This document shows positions 1 to 11,785 of a DNA stretch of 64,000 nt, in pieces. The number at the start of each line of letters is the position of its first letter. Within the stretch, counting starts at the first letter, position 1. The translations under genes and the position numbers were made by a program. Where the stretch lies: NCBI GenBank assembly GCA_028688275.1, contig JAQTYN010000008.1:1-64000 (forward strand), read 5' to 3'. Origin of the DNA: Gallionella sp. GTDB lineage: Bacteria > Pseudomonadota > Gammaproteobacteria > Burkholderiales > Gallionellaceae. The notes under the pieces are model-generated. The model worked only from the letters and a program-made list of their open reading frames with translations. It had not been told where the DNA came from and made no database searches.

Positions 1-64
1 GGCTGGTTTGCAATGAAAATATGTTATAAAAACAAGAAGCCGAAAATGAAAATAACGATCTGGT

Positions 65-499
65 TTGAAAAAAATCCACCCAACGCTGAAACAGGTCTTC
101 AGAATCGGGTTTTTCTACAGCGTCGTTGATGGAACTTACTACTGGGTGCGTACTGAAAAAAAACCAGATGGCAGCATTACTAGAATTGAGCTATCACAGC
201 CAACAGCAGAATATGAAGTTCTTACTGGTGGTGGTTATGCCGAATATAGAGGTTTAAAACTTGATGAAAATTACAACCCAGAAACACTCACAGAGAAATC
301 TCGTTGGGTGATCCGTAACCGAATCACTGGAGAAGTGCTGGCCGAATGGTTGTTTTTTAATGCCATAGCTGGCTGGCTTGATAACGTTCTGGTTTATCGC
401 TGGTTCGGAACAGGAGGAGGGGCATCAAGTTGCACTCATAATTCTGATTTTTCCAGCTGGCCCAAAAAAATTCTGCTGCCGAAGCATTCCACAAACTGA
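65..499 (+). CDS. hypothetical protein (TTG start as given by the ORF track)
   Basis: 144-aa ORF; C-terminal pattern WVIRNRITGEVLAEW...YRWFGTGGG resembles the C-terminus of the protein at 60127-60870. Confidence 0.5.
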   Translation: MKKIHPTLKQVFRIGFFYSVVDGTYYWVRTEKKPDGSITRIELSQPTAEYEVLTGGGYAEYRGLKLDENYNPETLTEKSRWVIRNRITGEVLAEWLFFNAIAGWLDNVLVYRWFGTGGGASSCTHNSDFSSWPKKILLPKHSTN

Positions 500-518
500 C
501 TATTGAGGAGAAGACATC

Positions 519-875
519 ATGAACATTCTGGAAACTTACTACACTTACGCAAAGTTGTCACAGGCTGCTTATATTGATTTGAGTAGCGTCGCCGACCCAT
601 TGAGCAGTGCCGAAATTGTTAAAGCTGCATATTCAAAAGAGCAACAACGCGTACCAGAATTTCTGGCAAAAAACATCTTCGGTGTTGGCGATAACACCAA
701 CCCCAACGACACTTGGACCATGCTCTCTCCCTACTACAAAACGGGTAGTTGGCTGGGTTCCAGCACGGGTCACAGTGACCCGACCAGCGGTTTTGCGGGG
801 ATGCTTTTGTCCAATCCTGTTTATGGAAAAGTATTGTCAATTGCGGGAACTGAGCCGACCAATGGCGCATCATAA
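519..875 (+). pseudogene. N-terminal fragment of a lipase/alpha-beta hydrolase-like protein, truncated
   Basis: Translation MNILETYYTYAKLSQAAYIDLS...GKVLSIAGTEPTNGAS stops soon after an 'AGTEP' strand typical of class-3 lipases, before any GxSxG nucleophile elbow. The truncation point abuts a dispersed repeat at 880. Confidence 0.5.
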
Positions 876-879
876 CTCG

Positions 880-917
880 GTAGGGTGCAATCGTTATTGC
901 ACCGTATGTAAATGTGA
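880..917. repeat. Half copy of dispersed GTAGGGYGCAAT... element
   Basis: gtagggtgcaatcgttattgcaccgtatg matches the reverse complement of the right end of the element at 59021-59101. Confidence 0.6.
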
Positions 918-1031
918 TACCCGTACTACGTTCCAAATTTGGTAGAACAAACCCAACCATGGCACAAAAACTCACGCGCCGCGTGAGTTAGAGAGCTGGA
1001 GAAAGGCACAGGTGAACCAATTTATTTGTGG

Positions 1032-1100
1032 GTGCGAATTCATTCGCACGGTTTTAGTGATACACGAACGAGCCAACAACATGCGAATCAATTCGCACCT
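1032..1100. repeat. Paired palindromic repeat GTGCGAATTCATTCGCAC / TGCGAATCAATTCGCACC
   Basis: Two palindromes in inverted orientation separated by about 30 bp; the same palindrome occurs at 17060-17077. Confidence 0.7.
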
Positions 1101-1177
1101 ACAGCACGGCATGGGTTTTGACCGAAATTCCGCAACTGTCTTTTATCATCACCCTGTAAATTATCTGTAAATTAATT

Positions 1178-1205
1178 TTTACTTTTCATAGATATACGCT
1201 ACAAT
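1178..1205 (+). promoter_or_regulatory. Putative promoter of the S10 operon
   Basis: TTTACT (1178-1183), 16 bp spacer, TACAAT (1200-1205), followed by a GC-rich leader with hairpins (TCGCATGC-tttgg-GTATGCGA; GCGGCATTGCCGC). Confidence 0.6.
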
Positions 1206-1282
1206 GCGCGCCCTCGCATGCTTTGGGTATGCGATCCCGTTCTTTAATTAGCGGCATTGCCGCGTAAACGCAAGAGAGAATT

Positions 1283-1591
1283 ATGCAAAGTCAGAAAATT
1301 CGCATCCGCCTGAAGGCGTTTGATTATCGTTTGATTGACCAATCTGCTGCGCAGATCGTCGAAACTGCTAAACGTACTGGGGCTGTTGTGAATGGTCCAG
1401 TGCCGTTGCCTACTAAGATTGAACGCTTCGACATTTTGCGTTCACCGCATGTCAATAAGACTTCGCGTGATCAGTTTGAAATTCGTACCCATTTGCGTTT
1501 AATGGACATCATTGACCCAACTGATAAAACAGTGGATGCATTGATGAAGCTGGATTTGCCAGCAGGTGTGGACGTAGAAATTAAGTTGTAA
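1283..1591 (+). CDS. rpsJ: 30S ribosomal protein S10
   Basis: [22 protein letters not shown]; first gene of the S10 operon. Confidence 0.99.
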   Translation: MQSQKIRIRLKAFDYRLIDQSAAQIVETAKRTGAVVNGPVPLPTKIERFDILRSPHVNKTSRDQFEIRTHLRLMDIIDPTDKTVDALMKLDLPAGVDVEIKL

Positions 1592-1650
1592 TTGTTGTAA
1601 AAATAATCGGCTAACCAATTGTAGTTGGCCCCTTAAAAAAGGAAATTAAA

Positions 1651-2295
1651 ATGAGCTTAGGACTTGTCGGTCGCAAGATTGGCATGACCCGCGTTTTTAC
1701 AGAAGACGGTGCATCGTTGCCTGTGACAGTGCTGGAAGTGTCCAATAATCGTATTACTCAGCTTAAATCCGTGGCTACAGATGGCTATACTGCTGTGCAA
1801 TTAGCACATGGTGTACGTCGCGCGAGTCGTGTGGTTAAAGCTGCTGCTGGGCACTATGCGAAAGCAGGTGTTGAAGCAGGTAGTAAATTGAAAGAATTCA
1901 CCGTATCTCCTGAAGAATTGGCTGGCTTGCAAGCAGGTGGGCAAGTAAGCGTTGAAATTTTTCAAGTAGGTCAATTGGTTGATGTGACAGGTACTTCCAA
2001 AGGCAAAGGCTTTGCAGGTACGATCAAGCGTCACAACTTCAAATCAGGCCGTGCTTCGCATGGTAACTCCAAGTCACATAACGTCCCTGGTTCTATCGGG
2101 ATGGCGCAAGATCCTGGACGTGTTTTCCCAGGTAAGCGTATGTGTGGTCATTTGGGCGATGTTCAAAAGACAGTTCAAAATTTACAAATCGTGCGTGTTG
2201 ACGTTGCGCGTCAGTTGTTGTTGGTTAAGGGTGCCGTTCCAGGTGCGACTAACAGCAGCATTATCGTGCGTCCCGCAGTGAAGGCAGGTGTCTAA
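1651..2295 (+). CDS. rplC: 50S ribosomal protein L3
   Basis: [16 protein letters not shown]; operon position. Confidence 0.99.
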   Translation: MSLGLVGRKIGMTRVFTEDGASLPVTVLEVSNNRITQLKSVATDGYTAVQLAHGVRRASRVVKAAAGHYAKAGVEAGSKLKEFTVSPEELAGLQAGGQVSVEIFQVGQLVDVTGTSKGKGFAGTIKRHNFKSGRASHGNSKSHNVPGSIGMAQDPGRVFPGKRMCGHLGDVQKTVQNLQIVRVDVARQLLLVKGAVPGATNSSIIVRPAVKAGV

Positions 2296-2921
2296 TGGAA
2301 CTTAAGGTCATTAACGACAAAGGGCAGGCAGCTGCAAGCCTAGTGGCGTCAGACGAATTGTTCGGTCGTGAGTACAACGAAGACTTGGTTCATCAAGTTG
2401 TTACTGCTTACATGGCGAATGCACGTTCTGGTAATAGCAAACAAAAGAGCCGTTGCGAAATCCAAAAGAGTACTAAGAAGCCTTTTGCTCAAAAGGGTAC
2501 AGGTCGTGCTCGTGCGGGTATGGCTTCAAGTCCTTTGTGGCGTGGGGGTGGTAAGATTTTCCCAAATACTGGGGAAGAAAACTACAGCCAAAAAGTTAAC
2601 CGTAAGATGTATCGCGCTGGTTTAGCTGCGATCCTGTCTAAGTTGGTCAGCGATAATCGTCTGACTGTCGTAGAGAGTTTGACGGTTGACTCCCCTAAGA
2701 CTAAGCAGTTCGTAGAAAAAATGAAGAGCTTGGGTTTGGGTGAAGGTCGTATCTTGGTGATCACTGACAATCTTGATGAAAATCTGTATTTGTCTTCACG
2801 TAATCTGCCTAACGTCTTGGTATTAGAAGCTTATCAAGCTGATCCAATCAGTTTGGTGCGTTTCCCAAGCGTAGTTGTCACGCGCAATGCCGTGGCTAAA
2901 ATGGAGGAGATGTTCGCATGA
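2295..2921 (+). CDS. rplD: 50S ribosomal protein L4
   Basis: [14 protein letters not shown] motif; operon position. Confidence 0.99.
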   Translation: MELKVINDKGQAAASLVASDELFGREYNEDLVHQVVTAYMANARSGNSKQKSRCEIQKSTKKPFAQKGTGRARAGMASSPLWRGGGKIFPNTGEENYSQKVNRKMYRAGLAAILSKLVSDNRLTVVESLTVDSPKTKQFVEKMKSLGLGEGRILVITDNLDENLYLSSRNLPNVLVLEAYQADPISLVRFPSVVVTRNAVAKMEEMFA

Positions 2922-3235
2922 GCGCACAACAATTTAGCGAAGAGCGTCTGATGAAGGTTTTGCTTGCTCCGCAAATTTCTGAGAAAGCAACTTACGTTGC
3001 AGAAAAGAATGAGCAAGTGATTTTCCGTGTGGCGACTAATGCAACTAAGCCTGAAGTAAAAGCAGCTGTAGAAATGATGTTCAAGGTTGCTGTTGCGAGC
3101 GTACAAATTGCTAATGTAAAGGGCAAAGTTAAGCGCTCAGGTCGTTTCGTTGGTCGTCGTAATAACTGGAAAAAAGCATATGTATGCTTAGTTTCAGGTC
3201 AGCAAATTAATTTTGCTGAAAGTGAGCAAGGATAA
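2918..3235 (+). CDS. rplW: 50S ribosomal protein L23
   Basis: [15 protein letters not shown]; operon position. Confidence 0.98.
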   Translation: MSAQQFSEERLMKVLLAPQISEKATYVAEKNEQVIFRVATNATKPEVKAAVEMMFKVAVASVQIANVKGKVKRSGRFVGRRNNWKKAYVCLVSGQQINFAESEQG

Positions 3236-3240
3236 TCATC

Positions 3241-4068
3241 ATGGCATTGATTAAATTAAAACCAACTACGCCAGGGCAGCGCGCTGTATTACGCGTGGTC
3301 AATCCTGAGCTGCATAAGGGTAAACCTGTTGCTGCTTTGCTGGAAAAGAAAACAAAAACCGCTGGCCGTAATAACAATGGTCATATCACAACTCGTCACA
3401 TGGGTGGTGGCCATAAACAGCACTATCGTTTGGTTGACTTTAAGCGTAATAAGGATGGCATTCCAGCTACCGTTGAACGCTTGGAATATGATCCAAATCG
3501 TAGCGCGAATTTGGCTTTGTTGTGCTATGCAGATGGTGAGCGTCGCTACATCATCGCCCCTAAGGGTGTTTCAGCAGGTGCGGCTTTGGTAAGTGGCTCA
3601 GAAGCCCCAATTAAACCAGGTAATGCGTTGCCTTTGCGTAATATCCCAGTCGGTTCGACCGTTCATTGCATTGAAATGTTGCCTGGCAAGGGTGCGCAAT
3701 TGGCGCGTTCAGCAGGGACATCTGTGCAATTGCTGGCTCGTGATGGTAGCTACGCTCAGTTGCGTTTGCGCTCTGGTGAAATCCGTAAGGTTCATATCGA
3801 TTGCAAAGCTACATTGGGCGAAGTAGGTAACTCTGAGCACAGTCTGCGTTCTATCGGTAAAGCGGGTGCGATGCGTTGGCGCGGTGTTCGTCCTACCGTT
3901 CGTGGTGTGGTCATGAACCCAGTCGATCACCCACACGGTGGTGGTGAAGGTAAGACTGCAGCAGGTCGTCATCCAGTGAGTCCATGGGGTGTTCCAGCTA
4001 AGGGCTTCCGTACACGCCGCAACAAACGCACTAACAGCATGATTGTGCGTCGTCGCTTTAAGGTTTAA
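3241..4068 (+). CDS. rplB: 50S ribosomal protein L2
   Basis: [34 protein letters not shown]. Confidence 0.99.
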   Translation: MALIKLKPTTPGQRAVLRVVNPELHKGKPVAALLEKKTKTAGRNNNGHITTRHMGGGHKQHYRLVDFKRNKDGIPATVERLEYDPNRSANLALLCYADGERRYIIAPKGVSAGAALVSGSEAPIKPGNALPLRNIPVGSTVHCIEMLPGKGAQLARSAGTSVQLLARDGSYAQLRLRSGEIRKVHIDCKATLGEVGNSEHSLRSIGKAGAMRWRGVRPTVRGVVMNPVDHPHGGGEGKTAAGRHPVSPWGVPAKGFRTRRNKRTNSMIVRRRFKV

Positions 4069-4078
4069 GGGGTAATAC

Positions 4079-4357
4079 ATGGCACGTTCTATTAAAAAAG
4101 GTCCATTTGTTGACGCTCACTTGCTCAAAAAGATTGAGACAGTGCGTGCGACTAACGATAAGCGTCCAGTCAAAACCTGGTCACGTCGTTCGACAGTTTT
4201 GCCTGAGTTTGTTGGGCTGACAATTGCAGTACATAACGGTAAGTTGCATATTCCTGTTTATGTTTCTGAAAATATGGTTGGACACAAGTTAGGGGAGTTT
4301 TCCTTGACTCGTACATTCAAAGGCCACGCTGCTGATAAAAAAGCAGCTAAGAGATAA
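4079..4357 (+). CDS. rpsS: 30S ribosomal protein S19
   Basis: [18 protein letters not shown]. Confidence 0.99.
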   Translation: MARSIKKGPFVDAHLLKKIETVRATNDKRPVKTWSRRSTVLPEFVGLTIAVHNGKLHIPVYVSENMVGHKLGEFSLTRTFKGHAADKKAAKR

Positions 4358-4363
4358 GGAGAT

Positions 4364-4699
4364 ATGATGACACTGACTACTGCGGTTGCAAAAAATATCC
4401 ATATTTCTGCGCAAAAAGCGCGTCTGGTTGCTGACCAAATTCGTGGATTACCTGTTGCTCAAGCAATCAATATTCTAAATTTCAGCCCTAAGAAGGGTGC
4501 TGGAATCATCAAAAAGGCTTTGGATTCCGCTATTGCGAATGCTGAGCATAATGATGGTGCAGATATTGATACACTTAAAGTAAAAGTGATTTACGTTGAT
4601 AAGGCAGCATCGCTGAAGCGTTTTATGGCTCGCGCTAAAGGTCGTGGCAATAAGATCGAAAAGCAAACCTGCCACATTACAGTTCGCGTCGGAAGCTGA
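4364..4699 (+). CDS. rplV: 50S ribosomal protein L22
   Basis: [15 protein letters not shown]; start may be the second ATG at 4367. Confidence 0.98.
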   Translation: MMTLTTAVAKNIHISAQKARLVADQIRGLPVAQAINILNFSPKKGAGIIKKALDSAIANAEHNDGADIDTLKVKVIYVDKAASLKRFMARAKGRGNKIEKQTCHITVRVGS

Positions 4700-4706
4700 G
4701 GGTAAA

Positions 4707-5414
4707 ATGGGACAAAAAATTCATCCAACCGGTTTTCGGTTGAGCGTACGTAAGAACTGGGATTCTAAGTGGTATGCAAATAGTGAAAATTTCGCTACTT
4801 TGCTGCACAAGGATATTGAAATTCGTGCATTTTTGAAGAAAAAACTAGCGAGTGCTGGTATTTCCAAAATTGTCATCGAGCGTCCAGCTAAAAGCGCAAA
4901 AGTAACCATCTATACGGCGCGTCCTGGTATGGTTATCGGAAAAAAAGGCGAAGATATCGAATTGTTGCGCGCAGAGTTGCGTAAGCGCATGGGTTTGGCA
5001 TCTGTTGACTTGGCGATCGAAGAAGTGCGTAAGCCTGAGATCGATGCACAATTGATTGCGGATAGCATTACTGCACAATTGGAAAAGCGTATTATGTTCC
5101 GTCGTGCGATGAAACGTGCGATGCAAAATGCGATGCGCTTAGGTGCTCAAGGTATCAAAATCATGAGTGCTGGTCGTTTGAATGGTATCGAAATCGCACG
5201 TAGCGAATGGTATCGTGAAGGTCGTGTGCCATTGCATACTTTGCGTGCAGACATCGACTATGGTACTTCTGAAGCTAAAACTACATACGGCATTATTGGC
5301 GTAAAAGTTTGGGTGTTCAAGGGCGAAATCGGTCAGGAGCAAGCTGCGCCAGTTGCGGCTGAACCAGAAAAGAAAGTAAGAAAGTCGGGGGCAAAACATG
5401 CTACAGCCAGCTAG
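4707..5414 (+). CDS. rpsC: 30S ribosomal protein S3
   Basis: [12 protein letters not shown] start at ATG 4707; the ORF track starts at 4644, overlapping rplV, and is over-extended. Confidence 0.98.
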   Translation: MGQKIHPTGFRLSVRKNWDSKWYANSENFATLLHKDIEIRAFLKKKLASAGISKIVIERPAKSAKVTIYTARPGMVIGKKGEDIELLRAELRKRMGLASVDLAIEEVRKPEIDAQLIADSITAQLEKRIMFRRAMKRAMQNAMRLGAQGIKIMSAGRLNGIEIARSEWYREGRVPLHTLRADIDYGTSEAKTTYGIIGVKVWVFKGEIGQEQAAPVAAEPEKKVRKSGAKHATAS

Positions 5415-5814
5415 AAGAAAATACCGCAAGGAGCAGAAAGGCCGTAATACAGGTCTAGCAACTCGCGGCAATCAAGTCAGTTTCGGTGAGTTCGGTTTAA
5501 AAGCCGTGGCACGTGGTCGTTTGACTGCGCGTCAAATTGAGGCCGCACGTCGCGCGATGACGCGTCATATTAAACGCGGTGGTCGTATTTGGATTCGTAT
5601 TTTCCCAGATAAGCCAATTTCTCAGAAACCTGCTGAAGTTCGTATGGGTAACGGTAAAGGTAATCCAGAGTACTACGTAGCAGAGATTCAGCCAGGTAAG
5701 ATGTTGTACGAAATGGATGGCGTGGATGAGGCTTTGGCTCGTGAGGCGTTCCGTTTGGCTTCGGCAAAGTTGCCTTTGGCCACCACATTTGTAGTTAGAC
5801 AGGTAGGTACATAA
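5398..5814 (+). CDS. rplP: 50S ribosomal protein L16
   Basis: [17 protein letters not shown]. Confidence 0.99.
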   Translation: MLQPARRKYRKEQKGRNTGLATRGNQVSFGEFGLKAVARGRLTARQIEAARRAMTRHIKRGGRIWIRIFPDKPISQKPAEVRMGNGKGNPEYYVAEIQPGKMLYEMDGVDEALAREAFRLASAKLPLATTFVVRQVGT

Positions 5815-5815
5815 T

Positions 5816-6010
5816 ATGAAGGCGAGTGAACTGAAAGCGAAGTCCGCTGAAGAGTTGCAAGTTGAATTGTTGTCTTTGACTAAAGCGCAGTTTGGTTTGC
5901 GTATGCAGGTTGCGACACAACAAATGACAAAAACCAGTGAAATACGTAAGGTACGTCGTGCGATTGCTCGCGTTAAGACTGTATTGACACAAAAGGATGC
6001 GCAGAAATGA
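5816..6010 (+). CDS. rpmC: 50S ribosomal protein L29
   Basis: [19 protein letters not shown]. Confidence 0.98.
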   Translation: MKASELKAKSAEELQVELLSLTKAQFGLRMQVATQQMTKTSEIRKVRRAIARVKTVLTQKDAQK

Positions 6011-6270
6011 GCGAAGCTAAACTGAAACGTACCTTGAGTGGTACTGTCGTAAGCGACAAAATGGACAAAACGGTAACCGTTTTGGTCGAACGTAAAGTGA
6101 AGCACCCTTTGTTGGGTAAAATCATCCGCGTTTCCAAAAAGTACCATGCGCATGATGAAGCGAATGAGTTTCATACTGGTGACATGGTGGTCATTGAAGA
6201 ATGTCGTCCGCTCGCAAAAACAAAGGCTTGGCGTGTTGCTAAGTTGTTAGAAAAGGGTGTTGCGATTTAA
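6007..6270 (+). CDS. rpsQ: 30S ribosomal protein S17
   Basis: [21 protein letters not shown]. Confidence 0.98.
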   Translation: MSEAKLKRTLSGTVVSDKMDKTVTVLVERKVKHPLLGKIIRVSKKYHAHDEANEFHTGDMVVIEECRPLAKTKAWRVAKLLEKGVAI

Positions 6271-6283
6271 TTGCAATATCTTC

Positions 6284-6312
6284 TTGTGCGCTTTGATAAA
6301 GTTGCATATAAT
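6284..6312 (+). promoter_or_regulatory. Putative internal promoter between rpsQ and rplN
   Basis: TTGTGC (6284-6289), 17 bp, TATAAT (6307-6312), in an unusually long (135 bp) intercistronic gap. Confidence 0.65.
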
Positions 6313-6405
6313 GCGCGGCTTCGTTTCATCGCCGCTTATGGCGACCTAACCCTTAACGGGTTCCAAAACTGGCCGCCGTAAGCGGAATAAGTTGGAGATT
6401 AAATA

Positions 6406-6774
6406 ATGATACAAATGCAAACTGTTTTGGATGTCGCCGATAATACTGGTGCGCGTTCAGTAATGTGCTTTAAAGTTTTGGGTGGTTCAAAACGTCGCTA
6501 TGCTTCTGTTGGTGATGTGATAAAGGTCAGTATTAAAGATGCTGCGCCTCGTGGTCGTGTAAAAAAGGGCGAGGTTTACAACGCTGTTGTAGTCCGCACA
6601 GCGAAGGGTGTTCGTCGTAGTGATGGTTCGTTGGTGAAGTTTGATGGCAATGCAGCTGTGTTGTTGAATGCAAAACTTGAGCCGATTGGTACGCGTATTT
6701 TTGGGCCAGTCACGCGCGAATTGCGTACCGAAAAGTTTATGAAGATTGTTTCGCTTGCACCAGAAGTGCTGTAG
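6406..6774 (+). CDS. rplN: 50S ribosomal protein L14
   Basis: [17 protein letters not shown]. Confidence 0.99.
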   Translation: MIQMQTVLDVADNTGARSVMCFKVLGGSKRRYASVGDVIKVSIKDAAPRGRVKKGEVYNAVVVRTAKGVRRSDGSLVKFDGNAAVLLNAKLEPIGTRIFGPVTRELRTEKFMKIVSLAPEVL

Positions 6775-6802
6775 GCGTTAGCGGATCAAGTCGAGGAAAA
6801 TC

Positions 6803-7117
6803 ATGCGTAAGATTAAGAAAAACGATGATGTTATCGTAATCGCTGGCAAGGACAAAGGTAATCGCGGAAACGTGGTGAGTGTCATGGGCGATAAGCTGTT
6901 GGTTGCAGGTATCAATAAGGTTAAAAAGCATCAAAAGCCTAATCCAGTCAAGGGATTAAGTGGCGGTATCGTTGAAAAAGAGTTGCCCATTCATATTTCC
7001 AATGTGGCGATTTACAACGCGGCCGCTAAAAAGGGTGATCGGGTTGGTATTAAAACGCTGGAAGATGGACGCAAGGTTCGTGTGTTCAAGTCCAATGGCG
7101 AAATGATTGACGCTTAA
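6803..7117 (+). CDS. rplX: 50S ribosomal protein L24
   Basis: [17 protein letters not shown]. Confidence 0.98.
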   Translation: MRKIKKNDDVIVIAGKDKGNRGNVVSVMGDKLLVAGINKVKKHQKPNPVKGLSGGIVEKELPIHISNVAIYNAAAKKGDRVGIKTLEDGRKVRVFKSNGEMIDA

Positions 7118-7129
7118 GGGGTATAGGGC

Positions 7130-7669
7130 ATGGCTCGTTTGTATGATTTTTACAAAAATCAAGTTGCACAAGACTTGATGAAGCAGTTTGGTTACACTTC
7201 CGTGATGGAGGTTCCCCGTATTGAAAAAATCACCTTGAATATGGGTGTGGGTGAAGCTGTAGCGGATAAAAAAGTAATGGATTTTGCTGTTGGCGATATG
7301 CAAAAAATTGCTGGTCAGAAGCCAGTGGTGACTATGTCCAAGAAATCAATCGCGGGTTTCAAAATTCGTGAAGGTTATCCAGTAGGTTGTAAAGTGACGC
7401 TGCGTAAAGAGCGCATGTACGAGTTTTTGGATCGCCTGATTTCAGTTGCAATTCCACGTATTCGTGACTTCCGTGGTATTTCAGGTAAGTCTTTTGATGG
7501 TCGTGGCAATTACAACATGGGTGTGAAAGAGCAAATCATATTCCCTGAAATTGAATACGAAAAAATTGATGCGTTGCGTGGGATGAATATTACAATTACC
7601 ACCTCTGCTAAAACAGACGAAGAGGCTAAAGCACTTCTGTTGGCGTTCAAACTTCCTTTAAAGAAATGA
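7130..7669 (+). CDS. rplE: 50S ribosomal protein L5
   Basis: [22 protein letters not shown]. Confidence 0.99.
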   Translation: MARLYDFYKNQVAQDLMKQFGYTSVMEVPRIEKITLNMGVGEAVADKKVMDFAVGDMQKIAGQKPVVTMSKKSIAGFKIREGYPVGCKVTLRKERMYEFLDRLISVAIPRIRDFRGISGKSFDGRGNYNMGVKEQIIFPEIEYEKIDALRGMNITITTSAKTDEEAKALLLAFKLPLKK

Positions 7670-7679
7670 GAGAAGACTA

Positions 7680-7985
7680 ATGGCTAAGATGGCATTGATT
7701 AACCGTGAGCAAAAACGTCGTGACATGGTTGCGAAATTTGCAGCAAAGCGTGCGGTTTTGTTGGCAGCAATTGAGAATACTAAGCTTAGCGACGAAGAAC
7801 GCATGGATGCGCGTCTGAAATTGCAAGCTTTGCCAAGGAATTCAAGCCCTGTTCGTTTGCGCAATCGTTGTGCATTGACAGGTCGTCCACGTGGTACTTT
7901 CAGGAAATTCGGTTTGGGGCGTATCAAAGTTCGTGAGTTTGCGATGCGTGGCGAAATTCCTGGTATGGTTAAGGCAAGTTGGTAG
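7680..7985 (+). CDS. rpsN: 30S ribosomal protein S14 (long, zinc-independent form)
   Basis: [17 protein letters not shown]...[17 protein letters not shown]. Confidence 0.98.
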   Translation: MAKMALINREQKRRDMVAKFAAKRAVLLAAIENTKLSDEERMDARLKLQALPRNSSPVRLRNRCALTGRPRGTFRKFGLGRIKVREFAMRGEIPGMVKASW

Positions 7986-7994
7986 GAGAAATTT

Positions 7995-8393
7995 ATGAGT
8001 ATGAGTGATCCAATTTCCGACATGTTGACTCGCATTCGCAATGCGCAACTTGCGGAAAAAGCAGCTGTTTCTATGCCTTCATCAAAATTGAAGGTGGCGA
8101 TCGCAGAAGTTTTGAAAGACGAAGGCTATGTAGATGGCTTTAAGGTTGTCAAAGCTGAAGGCGGTAAAGCGACGCTTGAAATCGGTCTGAAGTATTATGC
8201 TGGCAGTTCAGTAATCGAAAAAATTCAACGTATTAGCCGCCCTGGTTTGCGTATTTATAAGGGTGCTGGCGATATTCCTAAGGTGATGAATGGTCTTGGA
8301 ATTGCCATTGTTTCTACCTCAAAGGGTTTGATGACTGACCGCAAAGCGCGTGCCAATGGTATTGGCGGTGAAGTGCTGTGTATTGTTGCGTAA
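7995..8393 (+). CDS. rpsH: 30S ribosomal protein S8
   Basis: [15 protein letters not shown]. Confidence 0.98.
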   Translation: MSMSDPISDMLTRIRNAQLAEKAAVSMPSSKLKVAIAEVLKDEGYVDGFKVVKAEGGKATLEIGLKYYAGSSVIEKIQRISRPGLRIYKGAGDIPKVMNGLGIAIVSTSKGLMTDRKARANGIGGEVLCIVA

Positions 8394-8402
8394 GGAGTAG
8401 GC

Positions 8403-8936
8403 ATGTCTAGAGTTGCTAAAAATCCTGTCGTAGTGCCGAGTGATGTTGAGATCGTCTTAGCTGCGAGTGAAGTTTCTGTAAAAGGTCCTTTGGGTACCAT
8501 CAAGCAAGCTTTATCGTCGAACATTAGTGTGGTGCGAGAAGGTGATGCTTTGTTGTGCAAAGCTTTAAACAATACCAAAGAAGCAGATGCGATGTCTGGT
8601 ACGACACGTGCCTTGTTAGCAAATATGATACAAGGTGTTACCAAAGGTTTTGAACGTAAGTTGGTGTTGGTTGGTGTGGGTTATCGTGCACAAGCCGCTG
8701 GTGATGCGTTGAATTTGACTTTGGGTTTTTCTCATCCTGTCGTGCATATGATGCCTGCTGGTGTTACTGTGCAAACTCCAACACAAACTGAAGTTGTGTT
8801 GAAGGGTATGAATAAACAAAGCGTCGGTCAAGTTGCTGCGGAAATTCGTGCGTATCGCGCTCCAGAGCCCTACAAGGGTAAAGGCGTTCGCTATAGCGAT
8901 GAAGTGGTTATTCTGAAAGAAACCAAGAAGAAATAA
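8403..8936 (+). CDS. rplF: 50S ribosomal protein L6
   Basis: [29 protein letters not shown]. Confidence 0.99.
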   Translation: MSRVAKNPVVVPSDVEIVLAASEVSVKGPLGTIKQALSSNISVVREGDALLCKALNNTKEADAMSGTTRALLANMIQGVTKGFERKLVLVGVGYRAQAAGDALNLTLGFSHPVVHMMPAGVTVQTPTQTEVVLKGMNKQSVGQVAAEIRAYRAPEPYKGKGVRYSDEVVILKETKKK

Positions 8937-8947
8937 TTGAGGCGGAT

Positions 8948-9304
8948 ATGTTGAACAAGAAAGAAGCGCGTCAGCGCAGAGCACGCAAAACCCGTGCACG
9001 CATTGCTGAAAAGAAAACCATTCGTCTAGCAATTAACCGAACCAATTCGCATATTTATGCGCAAGTGATTTCTGCTTGTGGTGGTAAAATTCTGGCGAGT
9101 GCTTCCAGTTTAGAAGCAGAAGTTCGTACTGAGCTAGCAAATGGTGGCAATACTGCTGCTGCTGCTGTCGTCGGTAAGCGTATCGCAGAAAAGGCTAAGA
9201 GCGCGGGTATTACCCAAGTTGCGTTCGATCGTTCAGGTAATCGTTATCATGGTCGCATCAAAGCGTTGGCAGAAGCCGCGCGCGAACATGGCTTGCAGTT
9301 CTAA
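8948..9304 (+). CDS. rplR: 50S ribosomal protein L18
   Basis: [28 protein letters not shown]. Confidence 0.98.
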   Translation: MLNKKEARQRRARKTRARIAEKKTIRLAINRTNSHIYAQVISACGGKILASASSLEAEVRTELANGGNTAAAAVVGKRIAEKAKSAGITQVAFDRSGNRYHGRIKALAEAAREHGLQF

Positions 9305-9317
9305 TTGGAGTTGAATA

Positions 9318-9839
9318 ATGGCTAAGCCGCAAGGAAAGACGCAGCAAAAAGAAGAGCGTGATGATGGCATGATCGAAAAAATGATCTCTGTCAATCGTGT
9401 TACCAAAGTTGTTAAGGGTGGTCGTATCATGGGTTTCGCCGCTTTGACAGTTGTTGGTGATGGTGATGGTCGGATTGCCATGGGTAAAGGTAAGTCAAAG
9501 GAAGTGCCAGTTGCTGTTCAAAAGGCAATGGAAGAAGCCCGTCGTAATATGGTTAAAGTTAGCCTTAAAAATGGCACGCTTCACCATACCGTGATTGGTA
9601 AGCATGGCGCAGCTAAAGTGCTTATGCAGCCTGCCTCTGAAGGTACGGGCATTATTGCAGGTGGCGCAATGCGTGCAGTTTTTGAAGCGGTTGGTGTGCG
9701 TGATGTTTTGGCGAAATGTATTGGTTCTAGTAATCCATACAATGTCGTTCGTGCCACATTGAACGGTTTGAAGGCTTTGAATTCACCATCTGAAATTGCT
9801 GCTAAACGCGGCAAGAGCTTAGATGAAATTGTGGGGTAA
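9318..9839 (+). CDS. rpsE: 30S ribosomal protein S5
   Basis: [35 protein letters not shown]. Confidence 0.99.
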   Translation: MAKPQGKTQQKEERDDGMIEKMISVNRVTKVVKGGRIMGFAALTVVGDGDGRIAMGKGKSKEVPVAVQKAMEEARRNMVKVSLKNGTLHHTVIGKHGAAKVLMQPASEGTGIIAGGAMRAVFEAVGVRDVLAKCIGSSNPYNVVRATLNGLKALNSPSEIAAKRGKSLDEIVG

Positions 9840-9842
9840 AAA

Positions 9843-10028
9843 ATGACACAAGCCAAAACAATTAAAGTGACGCAGATCAAGAGTTTGATCGGCACGAAGC
9901 AGTCTCATCGCGATACCATTCGCGGTTTAGGCTTGCGTCGCATCAATCACACGGTGCAATTGGAGGATACTCCTTGCGTTCGTGGCATGATCAATAAAGT
10001 GTTTTACTTGGTTAAATGCGAGGCGTAA
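9843..10028 (+). CDS. rpmD: 50S ribosomal protein L30
   Basis: [28 protein letters not shown]. Confidence 0.97.
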   Translation: MTQAKTIKVTQIKSLIGTKQSHRDTIRGLGLRRINHTVQLEDTPCVRGMINKVFYLVKCEA

Positions 10029-10030
10029 TG

Positions 10031-10465
10031 ATGGAATTGAATAATATTCAGCCTGCACTGGGCGCAAAACATGCAAAGCGTCGCGTTGGTCGTGGCATCG
10101 GTTCAGGTTTAGGCAAAACTGCTGGTCGTGGTCATAAAGGTCAAAAATCTCGTTCAGGTGGTTTTCACAAAGTTGGTTTCGAAGGTGGTCAAATGCCTTT
10201 GCAACGTCGCTTACCTAAACGTGGTTTCGTGTCTTTGACACGTAATGATACCGCTCAAGTTCGTTTATCTGATTTGCAAGCGTTGCCTGTTGATACCATT
10301 GATTTGTTGACATTGAAGCAAGCTGGCATTGTCCACGCTAATGCTTTGACTGCAAAGATCATTCTGTGCGGTGAAATTACACGTGCGGTGGTGTTGCAAG
10401 GTTTGGTTTCGACTAAAGGTGCACGCACCGCGATCGAAGCCGCTGGCGGAAGTTTTGCTGAGTAA
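10031..10465 (+). CDS. rplO: 50S ribosomal protein L15
   Basis: [38 protein letters not shown]; start at ATG 10031. Confidence 0.98.
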   Translation: MELNNIQPALGAKHAKRRVGRGIGSGLGKTAGRGHKGQKSRSGGFHKVGFEGGQMPLQRRLPKRGFVSLTRNDTAQVRLSDLQALPVDTIDLLTLKQAGIVHANALTAKIILCGEITRAVVLQGLVSTKGARTAIEAAGGSFAE

Positions 10466-10474
10466 GGCTGCTAA

Positions 10475-11785
10475 GTGAGTACTATTGCTAAAGGAACGAG
10501 TAAATACGGTGATTTAAGTAAACGCCTATGGTTCTTGCTAGGAGCATTGATTGTGTATCGTATTGGTGCGCATATCCCTGTTCCAGGCATTGATCCTACT
10601 GTTTTGGCTGATTTATTTAAATCGCAAAAGAATGGTATTTTGGGCATGTTTAACATGTTCTCGGGCGGTGCACTATCTCGCTTTACCATTTTTGCCTTGG
10701 GTATTATGCCCTATATTTCAGCTTCAATTATTATGCAGCTTGCTGCAATTGCGATTCCACAGCTTGAGCAACTCAAGAAGGAAGGTGAGGCTGGGCGTCG
10801 TAAAATTACACAATACACGCGTTATGGTACGTTGCTGCTGGCCTTATTCCAAGCTTATGGTATTTCTGTTGCTTTGCAGGCTCAGCCTGGTTTAGTACCT
10901 AACCCTGGTTTGATGTTTCAATTGACATCGGTATTTACTCTTGTCACAGGGACAATGTTTCTGATGTGGTTAGGTGAGCAAATTACTGAGCGTGGATTAG
11001 GAAATGGTATCTCTTTAATCATCTTCGCAGGTATTGCAGCAGGTTTACCTACTGCGATTGGTAGTACGCTTGAGTTGGCGCGTACTGGTGCATTTTCGAT
11101 ACCCTTGGTGCTTTTCTTAATGATCGGTGCTGTAGCTGTCACTGCACTGGTGGTTTTTGTTGAGCGCGGGCAGCGCAAAGTGTTGGTCAATTATGCTAAG
11201 CGTCAGGTTGGTAACAAGGTGTATGGTGGTCAAGCGTCTCATCTACCATTGAAGCTAAATATGGCTGGGGTGATTCCACCGATCTTTGCATCTAGTATTA
11301 TTCTGTTTCCTGCAACGATTGCAGGTTGGGTAGGTGACGGTCATGGCTGGCGTTGGTTGAAGGACTTTAGCCAGATGTTGTCTCCTGGTCAGCCTGTGTA
11401 TGTGATTGCATATGCAGTTGCTATATTCTTCTTTTGCTTCTTTTACACGGCATTGGTATTTAGTCCAAAAGAGACGGCTGATAATTTGAAGAAAAGTGGA
11501 GCCTTTTTGCCCGGCATTCGTCCAGGTGAGCACACTGCAAAATACATTGAAAAGATCATGTTGCGCCTGACATTGATTGGTGCAGTCTATATTGCCTTAG
11601 TGTGTTTGTTACCTGAGTTTTTAGTAATCAATTGGAATGTGCCGTTTTATTTTGGTGGTACTTCGTTATTGATCCTTGTGGTGGTCACGATGGATTTTAT
11701 GGCACAGGTGCAGTCGTATTTGATGACGCATCAATACGAAAATTTGCTCAAAAAGGCAAATTTTAAAGGCGGGAATCTACGCTAA
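10475..11785 (+). CDS. secY: Preprotein translocase subunit SecY (GTG start)
   Basis: [59 protein letters not shown]. Confidence 0.99.
   Translation: MSTIAKGTSKYGDLSKRLWFLLGALIVYRIGAHIPVPGIDPTVLADLFKSQKNGILGMFNMFSGGALSRFTIFALGIMPYISASIIMQLAAIAIPQLEQLKKEGEAGRRKITQYTRYGTLLLALFQAYGISVALQAQPGLVPNPGLMFQLTSVFTLVTGTMFLMWLGEQITERGLGNGISLIIFAGIAAGLPTAIGSTLELARTGAFSIPLVLFLMIGAVAVTALVVFVERGQRKVLVNYAKRQVGNKVYGGQASHLPLKLNMAGVIPPIFASSIILFPATIAGWVGDGHGWRWLKDFSQMLSPGQPVYVIAYAVAIFFFCFFYTALVFSPKETADNLKKSGAFLPGIRPGEHTAKYIEKIMLRLTLIGAVYIALVCLLPEFLVINWNVPFYFGGTSLLILVVVTMDFMAQVQSYLMTHQYENLLKKANFKGGNLR

Noticed and set aside
5497-6174. 225-aa minus-strand ORF opposite rplP-rpmC-rpsQ
   Set aside because: Shadow ORF of highly conserved ribosomal genes; composition (Thr/Phe/Cys/His-rich) is not protein-like and the sense strand is certain. 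Same reasoning applies to the other antisense ORFs across 1.8-15.1 kb.
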